Of a stretch of 64,000 bases of DNA, positions 1 to 8,287 are shown one piece after another; within the stretch, counting starts at the first letter, position 1; each line of letters starts with the position of its first letter. The position numbers and the translations under genes are program-made. Below the pieces are notes generated by a model. The model was not told the origin of the DNA. It did no database searches and saw only the letters and a list, made by a program, of their open reading frames with translations. Origin of the DNA: an uncultured Prevotellaceae bacterium (GTDB lineage Bacteria; Bacteroidota; Bacteroidia; Bacteroidales; Muribaculaceae); NCBI GenBank assembly GCA_937898675.1, contig CALEJB010000045.1, positions 1 through 64,000 on the forward strand, given 5' to 3'.

Positions 1-10
1 CTGCTCACTA

Positions 11-33
11 AATCAGCCTCTGATTGCTTTTTT
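11..33 (+). terminator. Terminator-like hairpin of an upstream gene
   Basis: A 6-bp stem (AATCAG/CTGATT) with a 3-base loop is followed by GC and a run of six T, the form of a short intrinsic terminator. It would end a plus-strand gene lying left of the window, which is not visible here. Confidence 0.45.
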
Positions 34-167
34 GAGGATAGTTGCGGATTTTAGGATCCGTTGAATTCACAAAATTGGTATTGAGACAATAAACAAGGAC
101 ACAGAAATACGGGTGACACGGCCACAATCATCAGCGCCCAAAATACGCGTATCTCAAACTTTTTTTG

Positions 168-175
168 TACCTTTG
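168..175 (+). promoter_or_regulatory. Bacteroidetes-type -7 box for typA
   Basis: TACCTTTG matches the Bacteroidetes -7 consensus TAnnTTTG and lies 22 bases before the typA ATG. No good TTTG is visible at the usual -33 distance. Because the box lies downstream of an in-frame ATG at 165, that earlier ATG cannot be the typA start. Confidence 0.6.
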
Positions 176-197
176 CACCCGAAAAAATCAGAGCACT

Positions 198-2015
198 ATG
201 CAAAACATCCGCAACGTCGCCATCATCGCGCACGTCGATCATGGCAAAACAACACTGGTAGATAAGATGTTAGCCGCGGGCAACCTATTCCGCGACAATC
301 AGGAAGTGGGCACTCAAATCCTTGACAGCAATGACCTGGAACGCGAGCGCGGCATCACCATTCTGTCCAAAAACGTGTCCATCAACTACAAGGACTGCAA
401 AATCAACATCATCGACACCCCGGGCCACAGCGACTTTGGCGGCGAGGTGGAGCGCGTGCTCAATATGGCCGACGGTTGCCTGCTGCTGGTGGACGCCTTT
501 GAGGGCCCGATGCCGCAGACGCGCTTTGTGCTGCAAAAGGCGCTGCAACTGGGCCTCAAGCCCATCGTGGTGATTAACAAGGTGGACAAGCCCAACTGCC
601 GCCCCGACGAGGTGCAGGAGATGGTGTTTGACCTGATGTGCAACCTCGATGCCACCGAGGAGCAGCTGGATTTCCCCACCGTCTTCGGCTCGGCCAAGGA
701 AGGCTGGATGAGCGACGACTGGCAGAAGCCCACAAGCGACATCACCGCGGCGCTGGACGCCATCATCGACCATATCCCCGCCCCCAAGATGATTGAGGGC
801 GACCCGCAGATGCTCATCACTTCGCTGGACTACAGCAGTTATGTGGGACGCATCGCCGTGGGCCGTGTGCACCGCGGAACGCTCAAGGACGGCATGGAGT
901 GCGCCCTGTGCAAGAAGGACGGCAGCGTGTCGAAACAAAAAATCAAGGAGCTGCGCACCTTTGAGGGCATGGGCCAGAAGCACGTCGATGCCGTGTCGAG
1001 TGGCGACATCTGCGCCATAATCGGCCTGGACGGCTTTGAAATCGGCGACACGGTGACCATCACCGACAATCCCGAGGCGCTGCCGCGCATCGCCATCGAC
1101 GAGCCCACCATGTCGATGCGCTTTTGCATCAACGACTCGCCATTCTTTGGCAAGGACGGCAAGTATGTGACATCGCGCCACATCTGGGAGCGCCTGCAGC
1201 GCGAGCTGGACAAGAACCTGGCACTGCGCGTCGAGCGCACCGCCAACGAGGACGCGTGGAACGTGTTCGGGCGCGGCGTGCTGCACCTGTCGGTGCTCAT
1301 CGAGGAGATGCGCCGCGAGGGCTATGAGCTGCAGGTGGGCCAGCCGCAGGTTATCATAAAGGAGATTGACGGCGTGAAGTGCGAGCCCGTGGAGGAACTG
1401 TCGATTAACGTGCCCGAGGAATACTCGTCCAAGATGATTGACATGGTGACGCGCCGCAAGGGCGAGATGACCATGATGGAGACGCAGAACGACCGCATAC
1501 ACCTGGAATTCAAGATACCGTCGCGCGGCATCATCGGCCTGCGCACCAACGTGCTCACCGCCAGCGCCGGCGAGGCCATCATGGCGCACCGATTCCTGGA
1601 TTATGAGCCTTGGAAGGGCGAAATAGCACGCCGCACCAACGGCTCGCTCGTGGCCATGGAAGGCGGCACAGCGTTTGCCTATGCCATCGACAAACTGCAG
1701 GACCGCGGCCGCTTCTTCATCTTCCCGCAGGAGGATGTCTATGGCGGACAGGTCGTGGGCGAGCACACCAAGGAGAAAGACTTGGTCATCAACGTCACCA
1801 AGTCCAAGAAACTCACCAACATGCGCGCCAGCGGCGCCGACGACAAGGTGAAAATCGTACCCCCCATCGTGTTCAGCCTCGAGGAGGCGCTTGAGTACAT
1901 CAAGGCCGACGAGTATGTCGAAATCACGCCCAACCACCTGCGCATGCGCAAAATCGTGCTCGACGAACTGGAGCGCAAGCGCATCGCCAAGGCCAACGGC
2001 CAGGACGAGGACTGA
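198..2015 (+). CDS. typA: Ribosome-associated GTPase TypA/BipA
   Basis: Translational GTPase that binds the 70S ribosome and supports ribosome assembly and stress adaptation; cytoplasmic. The 605-residue protein has the usual family length. Near the N-terminus are G1 (AHVDHGKTT), G3 (DTPGHSDFGGEVERV), G4 (NKVDKPNCRPD) and G5 (SAKEG), followed by the EF-G-like domains and the BipA-specific C-terminal domain (SRGIIGLRTNVLTASAGEA). I chose the ATG at 198 because homologues begin just before the G1 motif and because a promoter box lies at 168-175. The gene is monocistronic and converges on ung, with a hairpin between them. Confidence 0.97.
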   Translation: MQNIRNVAIIAHVDHGKTTLVDKMLAAGNLFRDNQEVGTQILDSNDLERERGITILSKNVSINYKDCKINIIDTPGHSDFGGEVERVLNMADGCLLLVDAFEGPMPQTRFVLQKALQLGLKPIVVINKVDKPNCRPDEVQEMVFDLMCNLDATEEQLDFPTVFGSAKEGWMSDDWQKPTSDITAALDAIIDHIPAPKMIEGDPQMLITSLDYSSYVGRIAVGRVHRGTLKDGMECALCKKDGSVSKQKIKELRTFEGMGQKHVDAVSSGDICAIIGLDGFEIGDTVTITDNPEALPRIAIDEPTMSMRFCINDSPFFGKDGKYVTSRHIWERLQRELDKNLALRVERTANEDAWNVFGRGVLHLSVLIEEMRREGYELQVGQPQVIIKEIDGVKCEPVEELSINVPEEYSSKMIDMVTRRKGEMTMMETQNDRIHLEFKIPSRGIIGLRTNVLTASAGEAIMAHRFLDYEPWKGEIARRTNGSLVAMEGGTAFAYAIDKLQDRGRFFIFPQEDVYGGQVVGEHTKEKDLVINVTKSKKLTNMRASGADDKVKIVPPIVFSLEEALEYIKADEYVEITPNHLRMRKIVLDELERKRIAKANGQDED

Positions 2016-2035
2016 CACACAACAGGATAAGCAAT

Positions 2036-2074
2036 AACGGCGCGAAACATCACATGGTGCATCGCGCCGTTTTG
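2036..2074. terminator. Bidirectional terminator between typA and ung
   Basis: A 10-bp perfect stem (AACGGCGCGA / TCGCGCCGTT) closes a 16-base loop and is followed by TTTG on the plus strand. It lies between the convergent stops of typA (2015) and ung (2088), so it may serve both genes. Confidence 0.6.
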
Positions 2075-2087
2075 TTTGCCATGGCTA

Positions 2088-2753
2088 TTACCATGCAATC
2101 GGCTCCAACCCGTTGCGCTTGAGGTAATCGTTGGCAAGCGAGAAATGATGGCAGCCGAACCACCCCCCGCGGTTGGCCGACAAGGGCGACGGGTGGGCCG
2201 CCGTGAGCACAAGGTGTCGCGAGCGGTCGATGAACGCCCCCTTGCGCTTGGCATAGCTGCCCCACAGCATGAATACCAAGTGCTCGCGCTGCTGGGCCAG
2301 TCGGGCAATCACGTGGTCGGTAAAGGTTTCCCAGCCTTTTCCCTGATGGGAAGTCGGCTGGTGGGCCTGCACCGTGAGCGTGGCATTGAGCAGCAACACG
2401 CCCTGGCGCGCCCATCGCGACAAATCGCCATCGGCGGGCACCGCAACCCCCGTGTCGTCATGGACCTCCTTAAAGATGTTCACCAATGACGGCGGCATAG
2501 GCACACCCGCATTGACGCTAAAGCACAACCCATTGGCCTGCCCCACCCCGTGATAAGGGTCCTGGCCAAGGATGACGACCTTGACCTGGTCAAAAGGCGC
2601 CGCATCAAAGGCAGCAAAAATCTGTCGCCCAGGAGGAAACACCTGGCTCGTCTGATACTCCTGACGGACAAAATCGGTCAGTTGTTCAAAATATGGGGCG
2701 TCCCACTCGGCAGCAAGTTCACGCCGCCACGACGGTTCAATGCGTACATTCAT
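2088..2753 (-). CDS. ung: Uracil-DNA glycosylase, family 1
   Basis: Removes uracil from DNA as the first step of base excision repair. The 221-residue length is typical of family 1 Ung. Diagnostic motifs are the water-activating loop GQDPYHG with its catalytic Asp, the uracil-binding LLNATLTV segment, and the minor-groove loop HPSPLSANRG with the catalytic His. The ATG at 2753 sits just before the conserved N-terminal helix. A TAGTTTTG box on the minus strand (2776-2783) gives a leader of roughly 20 bases. The gene converges on typA and diverges from tRNA-Arg. Confidence 0.97.
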   Translation of the reverse strand: MNVRIEPSWRRELAAEWDAPYFEQLTDFVRQEYQTSQVFPPGRQIFAAFDAAPFDQVKVVILGQDPYHGVGQANGLCFSVNAGVPMPPSLVNIFKEVHDDTGVAVPADGDLSRWARQGVLLLNATLTVQAHQPTSHQGKGWETFTDHVIARLAQQREHLVFMLWGSYAKRKGAFIDRSRHLVLTAAHPSPLSANRGGWFGCHHFSLANDYLKRNGLEPIAW

Positions 2754-2771
2754 CTCTTTTCAGGTTTTGGA

Positions 2772-2803
2772 TTTGCAAAACTACGAAAAAAAGACTAATT
2801 TTG
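2772..2803 (+). promoter_or_regulatory. Promoter of tRNA-Arg
   Basis: TTTG at 2772-2775 and TAATTTTG at 2796-2803, separated by 20 bases, fit the Bacteroidetes -33/-7 promoter well. Transcription would start near 2808-2810, about 35 bases before the mature tRNA. Confidence 0.7.
2776..2783 (-). promoter_or_regulatory. -7 box for ung
   Basis: Read on the minus strand this is TAGTTTTG, matching TAnnTTTG, 22 bases before the ung ATG. It abuts the -33 element of the divergent tRNA promoter, so the two RNA polymerase footprints must overlap. Confidence 0.55.
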
Positions 2804-2842
2804 CGCCCTGCAAGCGACAAAAAAGCGCCACCGCACACACTT

Positions 2843-2914
2843 GGACCCGTAGTTCAATGGATAGAATAAAGGATTCCGGTTCCTTCGATTGGGGTTCGAC
2901 TCCCCACGGGTTCA
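2843..2914 (+). tRNA. tRNA-Arg, anticodon CCG
   Basis: Folds as a complete 72-base cloverleaf. The acceptor stem is GGACCCG with CGGGTTC (one G-T pair) and discriminator A. The D arm has stem GTTC/GAAT. The anticodon stem AAGGA/TCCTT carries loop TTCCGGT, with anticodon CCG at 2876-2878 reading CGG arginine codons. There is a 4-base variable loop and a T arm TGGGG-TTCGACT-CCCCA. The 3' CCA is not encoded and must be added post-transcriptionally. Confidence 0.96.
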
Positions 2915-2922
2915 CAGATTTA

Positions 2923-2957
2923 AACACCAAACCGCTGAAATATAGCGGTTTGGTGTT
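2923..2957 (+). terminator. Terminator hairpin after tRNA-Arg
   Basis: A perfect 14-bp inverted repeat (AACACCAAACCGCT and its complement) with a 7-base loop begins 8 bases after the tRNA. It lacks a long T tail but is the obvious transcript end. Confidence 0.75.
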
Positions 2958-3010
2958 ATTAGTATGGGGGTATTGCACAACTCCCACTCAATTCTCAAGA
3001 TTTTGCACCC

Positions 3011-3078
3011 ATCCCGGCACTCTGTCCGGCCGGGATTCGTTTACCAAAATCATCAAGGGGGCGCCTCGCGGCGCCCCC
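3011..3078 (-). terminator. Two hairpins downstream of the secreted-protein operon
   Basis: Beyond the minus-strand stop at 3127 lie a 9-bp all-GC stem with a TCGC loop (3057-3078) and, further on, an 8-bp stem ATCCCGGC/GCCGGGAT (3011-3036). The first is the likely terminator of the operon. The second could act on either strand. Confidence 0.55.
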
Positions 3079-3126
3079 CTGACTCAATAGTGTAAACTTA
3101 ATAATTATATTATAAACCCTTTGCTT

Positions 3127-5415
3127 TTACTTGACCACCTTGGCTGTGGTAGTAGAGCCGTCGCTGTAGCGGGTGACCACGATGTTCACGCCGTCGAACG
3201 GGGTGCTCGACTGCATGCCCTGCATGTTGACGTAGGTGGTGCTGACAGGCTGTGCGCCGGTGAGGGTCTCGATGACGCCGGTCACGATTTGCGGCGTGAA
3301 GTTGGCTTCCTCGACGGCATAGTACAGTGCCTGGCCTGCGCTGGGGAGCATCAGGCTGGAAGAAGCATCCTCGCCGGCGACCTTGTAGTAGAAGCGCACA
3401 CGCAGCGTGGGCGTGCAGTCCTGGACGGCGCCAAAGGCAATCCACGAGGAGTAGTCGCCGGTGGAGCCGACCGAGAGGCGGCTGATGTTGGGCTCGATGC
3501 ACGAAGGCGCGTCACCCTCATAGAGGAGCACCTCGCTGGGAGTGCCGCTGGCGGGATAGAATTTGCCGTCGTCATCGGTGGTGTAGTTGCGCAGGCCGTC
3601 GCCCTCGACCCACACGCGGAACATGTAGGGCTCATACTCCACGCTGTTGACGGCGGTGGGCAGGTAACCGTTGGCGTCGATCACAACATTATACAGGCAG
3701 CACTCGTCGGTGCCGTCGGTCCAGGTGGCTGTGCTGGAGCCAGCGGTCTGGGCAATAACCTGTGTGCTGGCGTTGAAGGTCACGTCGCCCACACCGGTCT
3801 TGTAGTAGGGAGCGCCATAGCTGTTGTGGACGCCATTGTCGTCCCAGTCGTTGCGCTTGTTGTTGAACGTGCCGTCGCCCCATGACCAGATGACGGGGAT
3901 GTAGGACATGTAGTCCTCGTTGAATGCGCCCGTCATGACCGTCTTGCCGTCCCAGCGGTGAACCTGGGCAGGGGCGGACTGGGTGGCGGTATAGGTCTCG
4001 CCCATGTAATAGAGCTCGTCGCTCATCTCCTGGTAGAGGCCATCGGCGTTGGCGTTGTTCTGGATGCGCGCGATGCGGGTCTCGGGCACCTTGGTCTTGT
4101 CGCGGTCGAGCGAGTAGAAGTAAATCATCGACTCGTTCTCGAGCGTCATTTCCACGTCGGCATTCACTACATCAACAGTGAGCTGGTGGTCGGTGTCGGC
4201 GGCAACCTCAGCGGCGGTGTAGAATCCCTTGACCTTGGAGTCGGTCTTGTAAACAGGGATGTCGATGGTGTTGGTCTTGTGAACACTGTCGGCAGCATTG
4301 GCGGGCACCTCCTGCAGCCAGTAGGTGTACTTGGCGGGGTGGGCGTTCTCGTGGGTGTCGCCGCTGGGCTGGTCACAGAACAAAATGCCAGTGAAGTTGA
4401 TGGTCTGGGCATCGCCGTAGGTGCCGGGCAGCACTTTATAACCAGCAGGACCTGCCATAGCGGGAACGATGAAGGTGTAGGACACCGTCGCGCTGTTCTT
4501 CATGCCATTACCGTAGCCATAGCCGGTGACAACGATGGTCTGCTCCTCGCTGGTTTGCTCAACGGTGTAAGGCAGGGTAACCTCCACGCCGTTGATATAA
4601 ACATGGTAGGAATTGTCGCAACTGCCGGTGATGGTGTAGTTCTCGTCCATCGAGAATTCAGGCGCATCGGCAGTGGGCTTGGCCTTCATAATCAGCTGCA
4701 CGCACAAGTCGCCGCCAAGATCCAAGCTATACACACCATAAGAACCATTATAGTTCATTAAAACCATAGCATCGTGTGTAACGCTATTCGTGTTAATTGC
4801 TACATTATCCCTATAGTATTGTGAATTCCATTCTTGATTGTAGTCAATACCGAACCAAATTGAGTTTTGGTCATCGGTCAATGTAAAATCAACGGGGTTG
4901 GGAAGACGGTATTCGTGCCATCCAGTACTCATAGAAGTCCCATTGGTTCCAAACGTATACTCAAACATTAATTCGGAGTCAATATATTGATTATCACCTT
5001 TGTAGCAGAAAAAGCGATAAACAGTTGGTGTCCTGTTAACAGCGAAGCGAAAACCGACAACCTGGTCTCCAAAATGCGCTTGAATTTCTTCTTTTGTCAA
5101 CTGAATGCCGGCATACACTTCGCCTGCTGCTGATACATAGTCATCAATATGATTGTTAGTTGGGGTGCTGTATGTGCTGATGTAGTCATTAAAGGCTCCG
5201 AAACAATATTCGTCAGCACCGAGTGCTCCAAACTTGCCATGACTGCTGTTGAAGGAGGCGTCACTTCCACTCTTTTCAAACACTTTGCCAGAGCGTTGAT
5301 TATTGGCAGTTTTGGTTGCTGCATTGGCGTGTTTGCCATTGTCAGGAACGAGTTGCGCGTTAAGCGACAAGGAGAGCAGCATAGCTGCCATCGAGAATAA
5401 TATAATCTTTTTCAT
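3127..5415 (-). CDS. Large secreted protein with T9SS type A sorting tail
   Basis: 762 residues. A typical signal peptide (MKKIILFSMAAMLLSLSLNA, cleavage before Q) is followed by an N-terminal segment rich in Asn, Tyr and Thr (about 22-242), beta-rich middle repeats, and a C-terminal tail with the pattern YVNMQGMQ...FDGVNIVV...GSTTTAKVVK. That is the usual form of a T9SS type A C-terminal sorting domain, predicting export to the cell surface or medium. Function is not recognised. It is the second gene of a two-gene operon, 14 bases after the stop of the first. Codon use in the DNA for residues 22-242 (about 4690-5350) looks more AT-rich than the rest. Confidence 0.85.
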   Translation of the reverse strand: MKKIILFSMAAMLLSLSLNAQLVPDNGKHANAATKTANNQRSGKVFEKSGSDASFNSSHGKFGALGADEYCFGAFNDYISTYSTPTNNHIDDYVSAAGEVYAGIQLTKEEIQAHFGDQVVGFRFAVNRTPTVYRFFCYKGDNQYIDSELMFEYTFGTNGTSMSTGWHEYRLPNPVDFTLTDDQNSIWFGIDYNQEWNSQYYRDNVAINTNSVTHDAMVLMNYNGSYGVYSLDLGGDLCVQLIMKAKPTADAPEFSMDENYTITGSCDNSYHVYINGVEVTLPYTVEQTSEEQTIVVTGYGYGNGMKNSATVSYTFIVPAMAGPAGYKVLPGTYGDAQTINFTGILFCDQPSGDTHENAHPAKYTYWLQEVPANAADSVHKTNTIDIPVYKTDSKVKGFYTAAEVAADTDHQLTVDVVNADVEMTLENESMIYFYSLDRDKTKVPETRIARIQNNANADGLYQEMSDELYYMGETYTATQSAPAQVHRWDGKTVMTGAFNEDYMSYIPVIWSWGDGTFNNKRNDWDDNGVHNSYGAPYYKTGVGDVTFNASTQVIAQTAGSSTATWTDGTDECCLYNVVIDANGYLPTAVNSVEYEPYMFRVWVEGDGLRNYTTDDDGKFYPASGTPSEVLLYEGDAPSCIEPNISRLSVGSTGDYSSWIAFGAVQDCTPTLRVRFYYKVAGEDASSSLMLPSAGQALYYAVEEANFTPQIVTGVIETLTGAQPVSTTYVNMQGMQSSTPFDGVNIVVTRYSDGSTTTAKVVK

Positions 5416-5429
5416 CGCTTATATCTGTT

Positions 5430-7649
5430 TTAGTTGTTATTGCTGTTGATAGGATGCTGGTATTCATCCCTGTATTCAATCTTGTAATAGACCTTGCCGC
5501 CCTGTGTCTGGAAGTAGAGGTCGGCAGCGGGAACGGGTTCACCGCCCTCGTCGGTGCTCTGGCGGTAGAGGATAAAGTGGTTCATGCCGTTCTTGATGGC
5601 CATGGGGGTGAAGCCGCCCACATCCTTGTTGCGGGGATACAGGAAGTTGCGGTAGAAGTTGGTCTCGCTGGTGACCACGAAGTCACTCTCGTAGTGGTCG
5701 CGGTCGAGCATGAAGAAGTCGTCATAACCCGGTACAATCACATCGTCCACGTTAGACCAGGCATAGAACTCATCAGGATTGCTGGCATTGGTGGGCGTGG
5801 CCTTGACCTTGTAGTCGATGGTGTAGCTGGCCATGTACTGGGGCACCTCGTAGGTGTAGGAGGTGTTGGGGCCGGTGTAGATGACCGAGTCTTTCTCCTC
5901 GCCGGTCACGGGGTCGGTCCAGTAGGCATGCAGCTCATAGGTCTCGGGGACGTCGCAGTTGGTCAAGTTGTCGAGCGACGAAGTCCAGTCAACCGTCACG
6001 TCAAAGGTGTGCTCCTTGTCCTCGTCGTCGGGGGCGATAGAAGCCTCGAGTTCAACGACATAAAGGGCAACCTGGGGACGCAGGTTGATGTCCACGGAGT
6101 TATAGTCGCGGTCGTCCTCGACGCGGGCTCGATTATCGGGAATGTAGAACATCAGGTTGGAAAGCGACTTTTTCTCGGTGCCGTCATTGCCCGACATGGA
6201 GAAGTAGTGCCTCAAGGCAATTACACTGGAGCAGTCGTGCTGCACATGATACTTGTCGCCCTGCATCAGCGTGGGATAGAAGTCGGTAATCTCCGAACCC
6301 GACGCCTGGCTGGTGGGGCTGAACTCCTCAAACATGTCATAGAAGGGGGCGTAACTCAAGAGGAAGTCTTCCTCGTCTTCGTCGTCATAGGTCATGATTG
6401 AGGGATAGAGGTTGTTAACATTTTTGTCAACGCGCTCAATTTCCATGCCGTTGGCAGTGGTGTAATAGAACATGTAAGGACTGTCTGAGTTGCCTCCGCT
6501 TGATGTACATCCCTGAATGGTAATCACATCACCAGTGCTAAAAGTGCCCGAGAGGGGACAGTTATTATAGTATCCACCTGTAATTTCATAGATTTGAGAA
6601 CCGTTCTTGGTGGTGATTTTTATATAACCGTCCGAATAAGCAACATACCGAAGCCTAAGCTGTTCATTGCTCACACCGCTGCGCACGGTATAGGTGACAG
6701 AACGGCCGCTTGCGATATAGTAGTAATAAGTGTATTTGCCACCAGAACTTTTACGATAACGATCAATCCTGCCAGACCATGGAGAAGACAGGCTAAAATA
6801 GCTGCTGCTCGTGTTGGTGAAATAAACGCTGTCCATGATAGAATAACCCGGCGTGGTATAAGTGGCGTAGTTCTTGCCTTTGCTGATGAAGAAGAAGCGG
6901 TTCAACTCACCGGTGTAGGAGAAGACGGTACCAGCCTGGTCGCCGCCCTCGTCCACGCGCAGGCCGTCGGTCAACAGGTCCACGCCGTCGATGCACTGGC
7001 CCAGGTAGTCAGTCGTCTGTTGTTGGTTGATGAAATAGGCAGATGCGCTGGGCAGTTCATCTTTAACCTTCACCAAGCACACGGTGTAACCGTTCTCAAC
7101 GGGGTCATTGACAAACAGGGACTCGCCGACCTTGCCCCATCCCAACGAGTAGTTGTAGGTGCCGTCGGTGCCATAATGCTTGCGATAGGGCCAGCGATAG
7201 TGTATATCCGACATGTCCATTCCGGAGAACTGGATGCCCGGGATATCCCCGTTAGAGAAAATCTCGGAGATGAAAGAATAAATCTGATAGGGGTCGGTGG
7301 CCTCGTCGGTCAGGCTGCTGGTGTGCGACACGCCATCGGCGTCTGTCCAGGTGTAAGTCTTGGCGGTGTACCAAGCCTTGGGGTGGACCGCACTGGCCGT
7401 GAGGCGGCTGTCTTCAACGGCACGGCGGGGTGCACGATTCATCGGAGCACTGAGGTTGCGAGCGGTAGCCTTCCCCTCGGTAATGCTGGCCGAAGCATTG
7501 GGCTGGCCCTTGGTGTCGAGCACTGCCGTGCGCGAAGCGTTAGGCTTTGCCATAACGTCGCTCCTGAGCAATTGCGCGTCAACTCCCTGGGTTCCCAAAA
7601 TCATCATGAGGGCTGCACTGAGGAGCCCAAGTTTTGTTTTTGTTACCAT
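5430..7649 (-). CDS. Large secreted protein of unknown function
   Basis: 739 residues with a signal peptide (about 1-25, ending GVDAQ). I recognise no enzyme family. A short basic, Ala/Pro-rich stretch (about 60-75) follows the signal, then a long beta-rich body. About residues 266-406 form a Tyr/Ser/Gly-rich segment (KYTYYYYIASGRSV, TSSGGNSDSPYMFYY) whose DNA is more AT-rich than its flanks and looks like an inserted domain. An acidic run DDEDEEDF follows. The C-terminus (YYKIEYRDEYQHP) does not look like a T9SS tail, unlike its operon partner at 3127-5415, so the pair may work together with one of them anchored. Confidence 0.8.
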   Translation of the reverse strand: MVTKTKLGLLSAALMMILGTQGVDAQLLRSDVMAKPNASRTAVLDTKGQPNASASITEGKATARNLSAPMNRAPRRAVEDSRLTASAVHPKAWYTAKTYTWTDADGVSHTSSLTDEATDPYQIYSFISEIFSNGDIPGIQFSGMDMSDIHYRWPYRKHYGTDGTYNYSLGWGKVGESLFVNDPVENGYTVCLVKVKDELPSASAYFINQQQTTDYLGQCIDGVDLLTDGLRVDEGGDQAGTVFSYTGELNRFFFISKGKNYATYTTPGYSIMDSVYFTNTSSSYFSLSSPWSGRIDRYRKSSGGKYTYYYYIASGRSVTYTVRSGVSNEQLRLRYVAYSDGYIKITTKNGSQIYEITGGYYNNCPLSGTFSTGDVITIQGCTSSGGNSDSPYMFYYTTANGMEIERVDKNVNNLYPSIMTYDDEDEEDFLLSYAPFYDMFEEFSPTSQASGSEITDFYPTLMQGDKYHVQHDCSSVIALRHYFSMSGNDGTEKKSLSNLMFYIPDNRARVEDDRDYNSVDINLRPQVALYVVELEASIAPDDEDKEHTFDVTVDWTSSLDNLTNCDVPETYELHAYWTDPVTGEEKDSVIYTGPNTSYTYEVPQYMASYTIDYKVKATPTNASNPDEFYAWSNVDDVIVPGYDDFFMLDRDHYESDFVVTSETNFYRNFLYPRNKDVGGFTPMAIKNGMNHFILYRQSTDEGGEPVPAADLYFQTQGGKVYYKIEYRDEYQHPINSNNN

Positions 7650-7748
7650 AGAAACTAATTTTTTATTAATAAATTGTTTAAAGTTTGTTTTTGTCTGCGT
7701 GGTCTATAAAAAACTGAATCAGCGCTGTCACACGAGGTGGCACAACAA

Positions 7749-7913
7749 CTATGGCGCACCCGCCGCAATGGCTGGCGTGCCGGCCTGCATGCCCATAGAG
7801 TAATCGCTGTTCATGAGTCCAATGGTTTTTGTTTTTAGACTATCCTGTATCGTATTCGTTTAAAAACTATCATTTATATCCGCCAATACGTACGTATCGT
7901 TATTGCTAATCAT
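7749..7913 (-). other. Possible small ORFs in one frame, split by a stop
   Basis: On the minus strand an ATG at 7913 opens a 17-residue frame ending in TAA at 7860-7862. The same frame then stays open for 15 codons into an ATG at 7814 and 20 further residues (MNSDYSMGMQAGTPAIAAGA, then a final Pro), ending in TAG at 7749. The final part is markedly GC-richer than its surroundings. It could be a leader peptide, a decayed gene end, or chance; nothing else supports translation. Confidence 0.2.
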
Positions 7914-8082
7914 TTCTTTCACAGTCTATTGCAAATAAATGCAAATAAGAAAATCCCCTAAAGGAATCTACCCTCAAGGCTGGGCTGCGATGCAGTAAAT
8001 CGATGAAAATCCGAAAATTCAAACTTTTAATTCCACCTACATCCTTGCCATGCTCTCATGAGGAAAGACCACTTTTTGAGCA

Positions 8083-8090
8083 CAAAATTA
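8083..8090 (-). promoter_or_regulatory. Candidate -7 box for the secreted operon
   Basis: On the minus strand this is TAATTTTG, a full TAnnTTTG match. No good -33 TTTG is seen at 19-20 bases. If used, the operon at 7649-3127 would have a leader of about 430 bases. It is the only full match I found in the gap on this strand. Confidence 0.35.
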
Positions 8091-8239
8091 CATTAATATA
8101 TTGAGAATCCATCTATGTCATATGTTAAATAATGCAAATAAGAGGCAGGCAAAACAAACGGATGTAGATGCCCACTGCTGAAAAACATGTAAGTTGACGC
8201 ACAATTGGCAACGGTGAAAATGAAATTTCGCTCCAAAGG

Positions 8240-8270
8240 TTTGCCGTGTCGGAAAATTGTTATAATTTTG
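8240..8270 (+). promoter_or_regulatory. Promoter of the small secreted protein
   Basis: TTTG at 8240-8243 and TAATTTTG at 8263-8270, with 19 bases between, form a near-ideal Bacteroidetes promoter. The ATG at 8288 follows 17 bases after the box. Confidence 0.75.
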
Positions 8271-8287
8271 CTGAATGATTTGAAACG

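Larger units (their letters stand above)
7650..8287. other. 640-base AT-rich gap upstream of the secreted operon
   Basis: No gene of normal size is seen on either strand. It holds the leader of the minus-strand operon, a minus-strand -7 box at 8083-8090, a short stop-interrupted frame at 7749-7913, and at its right edge the promoter of the small secreted protein at 8288. The rest (about 7915-8080 and 8091-8235) shows only A/T-rich sequence with the repeated word TGCAAATAA (near 7937 and 8143). A small RNA or a long regulatory leader is possible but not demonstrated. Confidence 0.4.

Noticed and set aside
285..2018. 577-codon open frame antisense to typA
   Set aside because: Follows from GC-rich third positions of typA; the protein is low-complexity Val/His/Leu/Ala and typA itself is unmistakable.
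2740..3090. 116-codon plus-strand frame across the tRNA gene
   Set aside because: It runs through the tRNA and its terminator, which explain the sequence.
2843..3126. tRNA as an integration site for a mobile element
   Set aside because: No integrase and no repeat of the tRNA 3' end were seen downstream.
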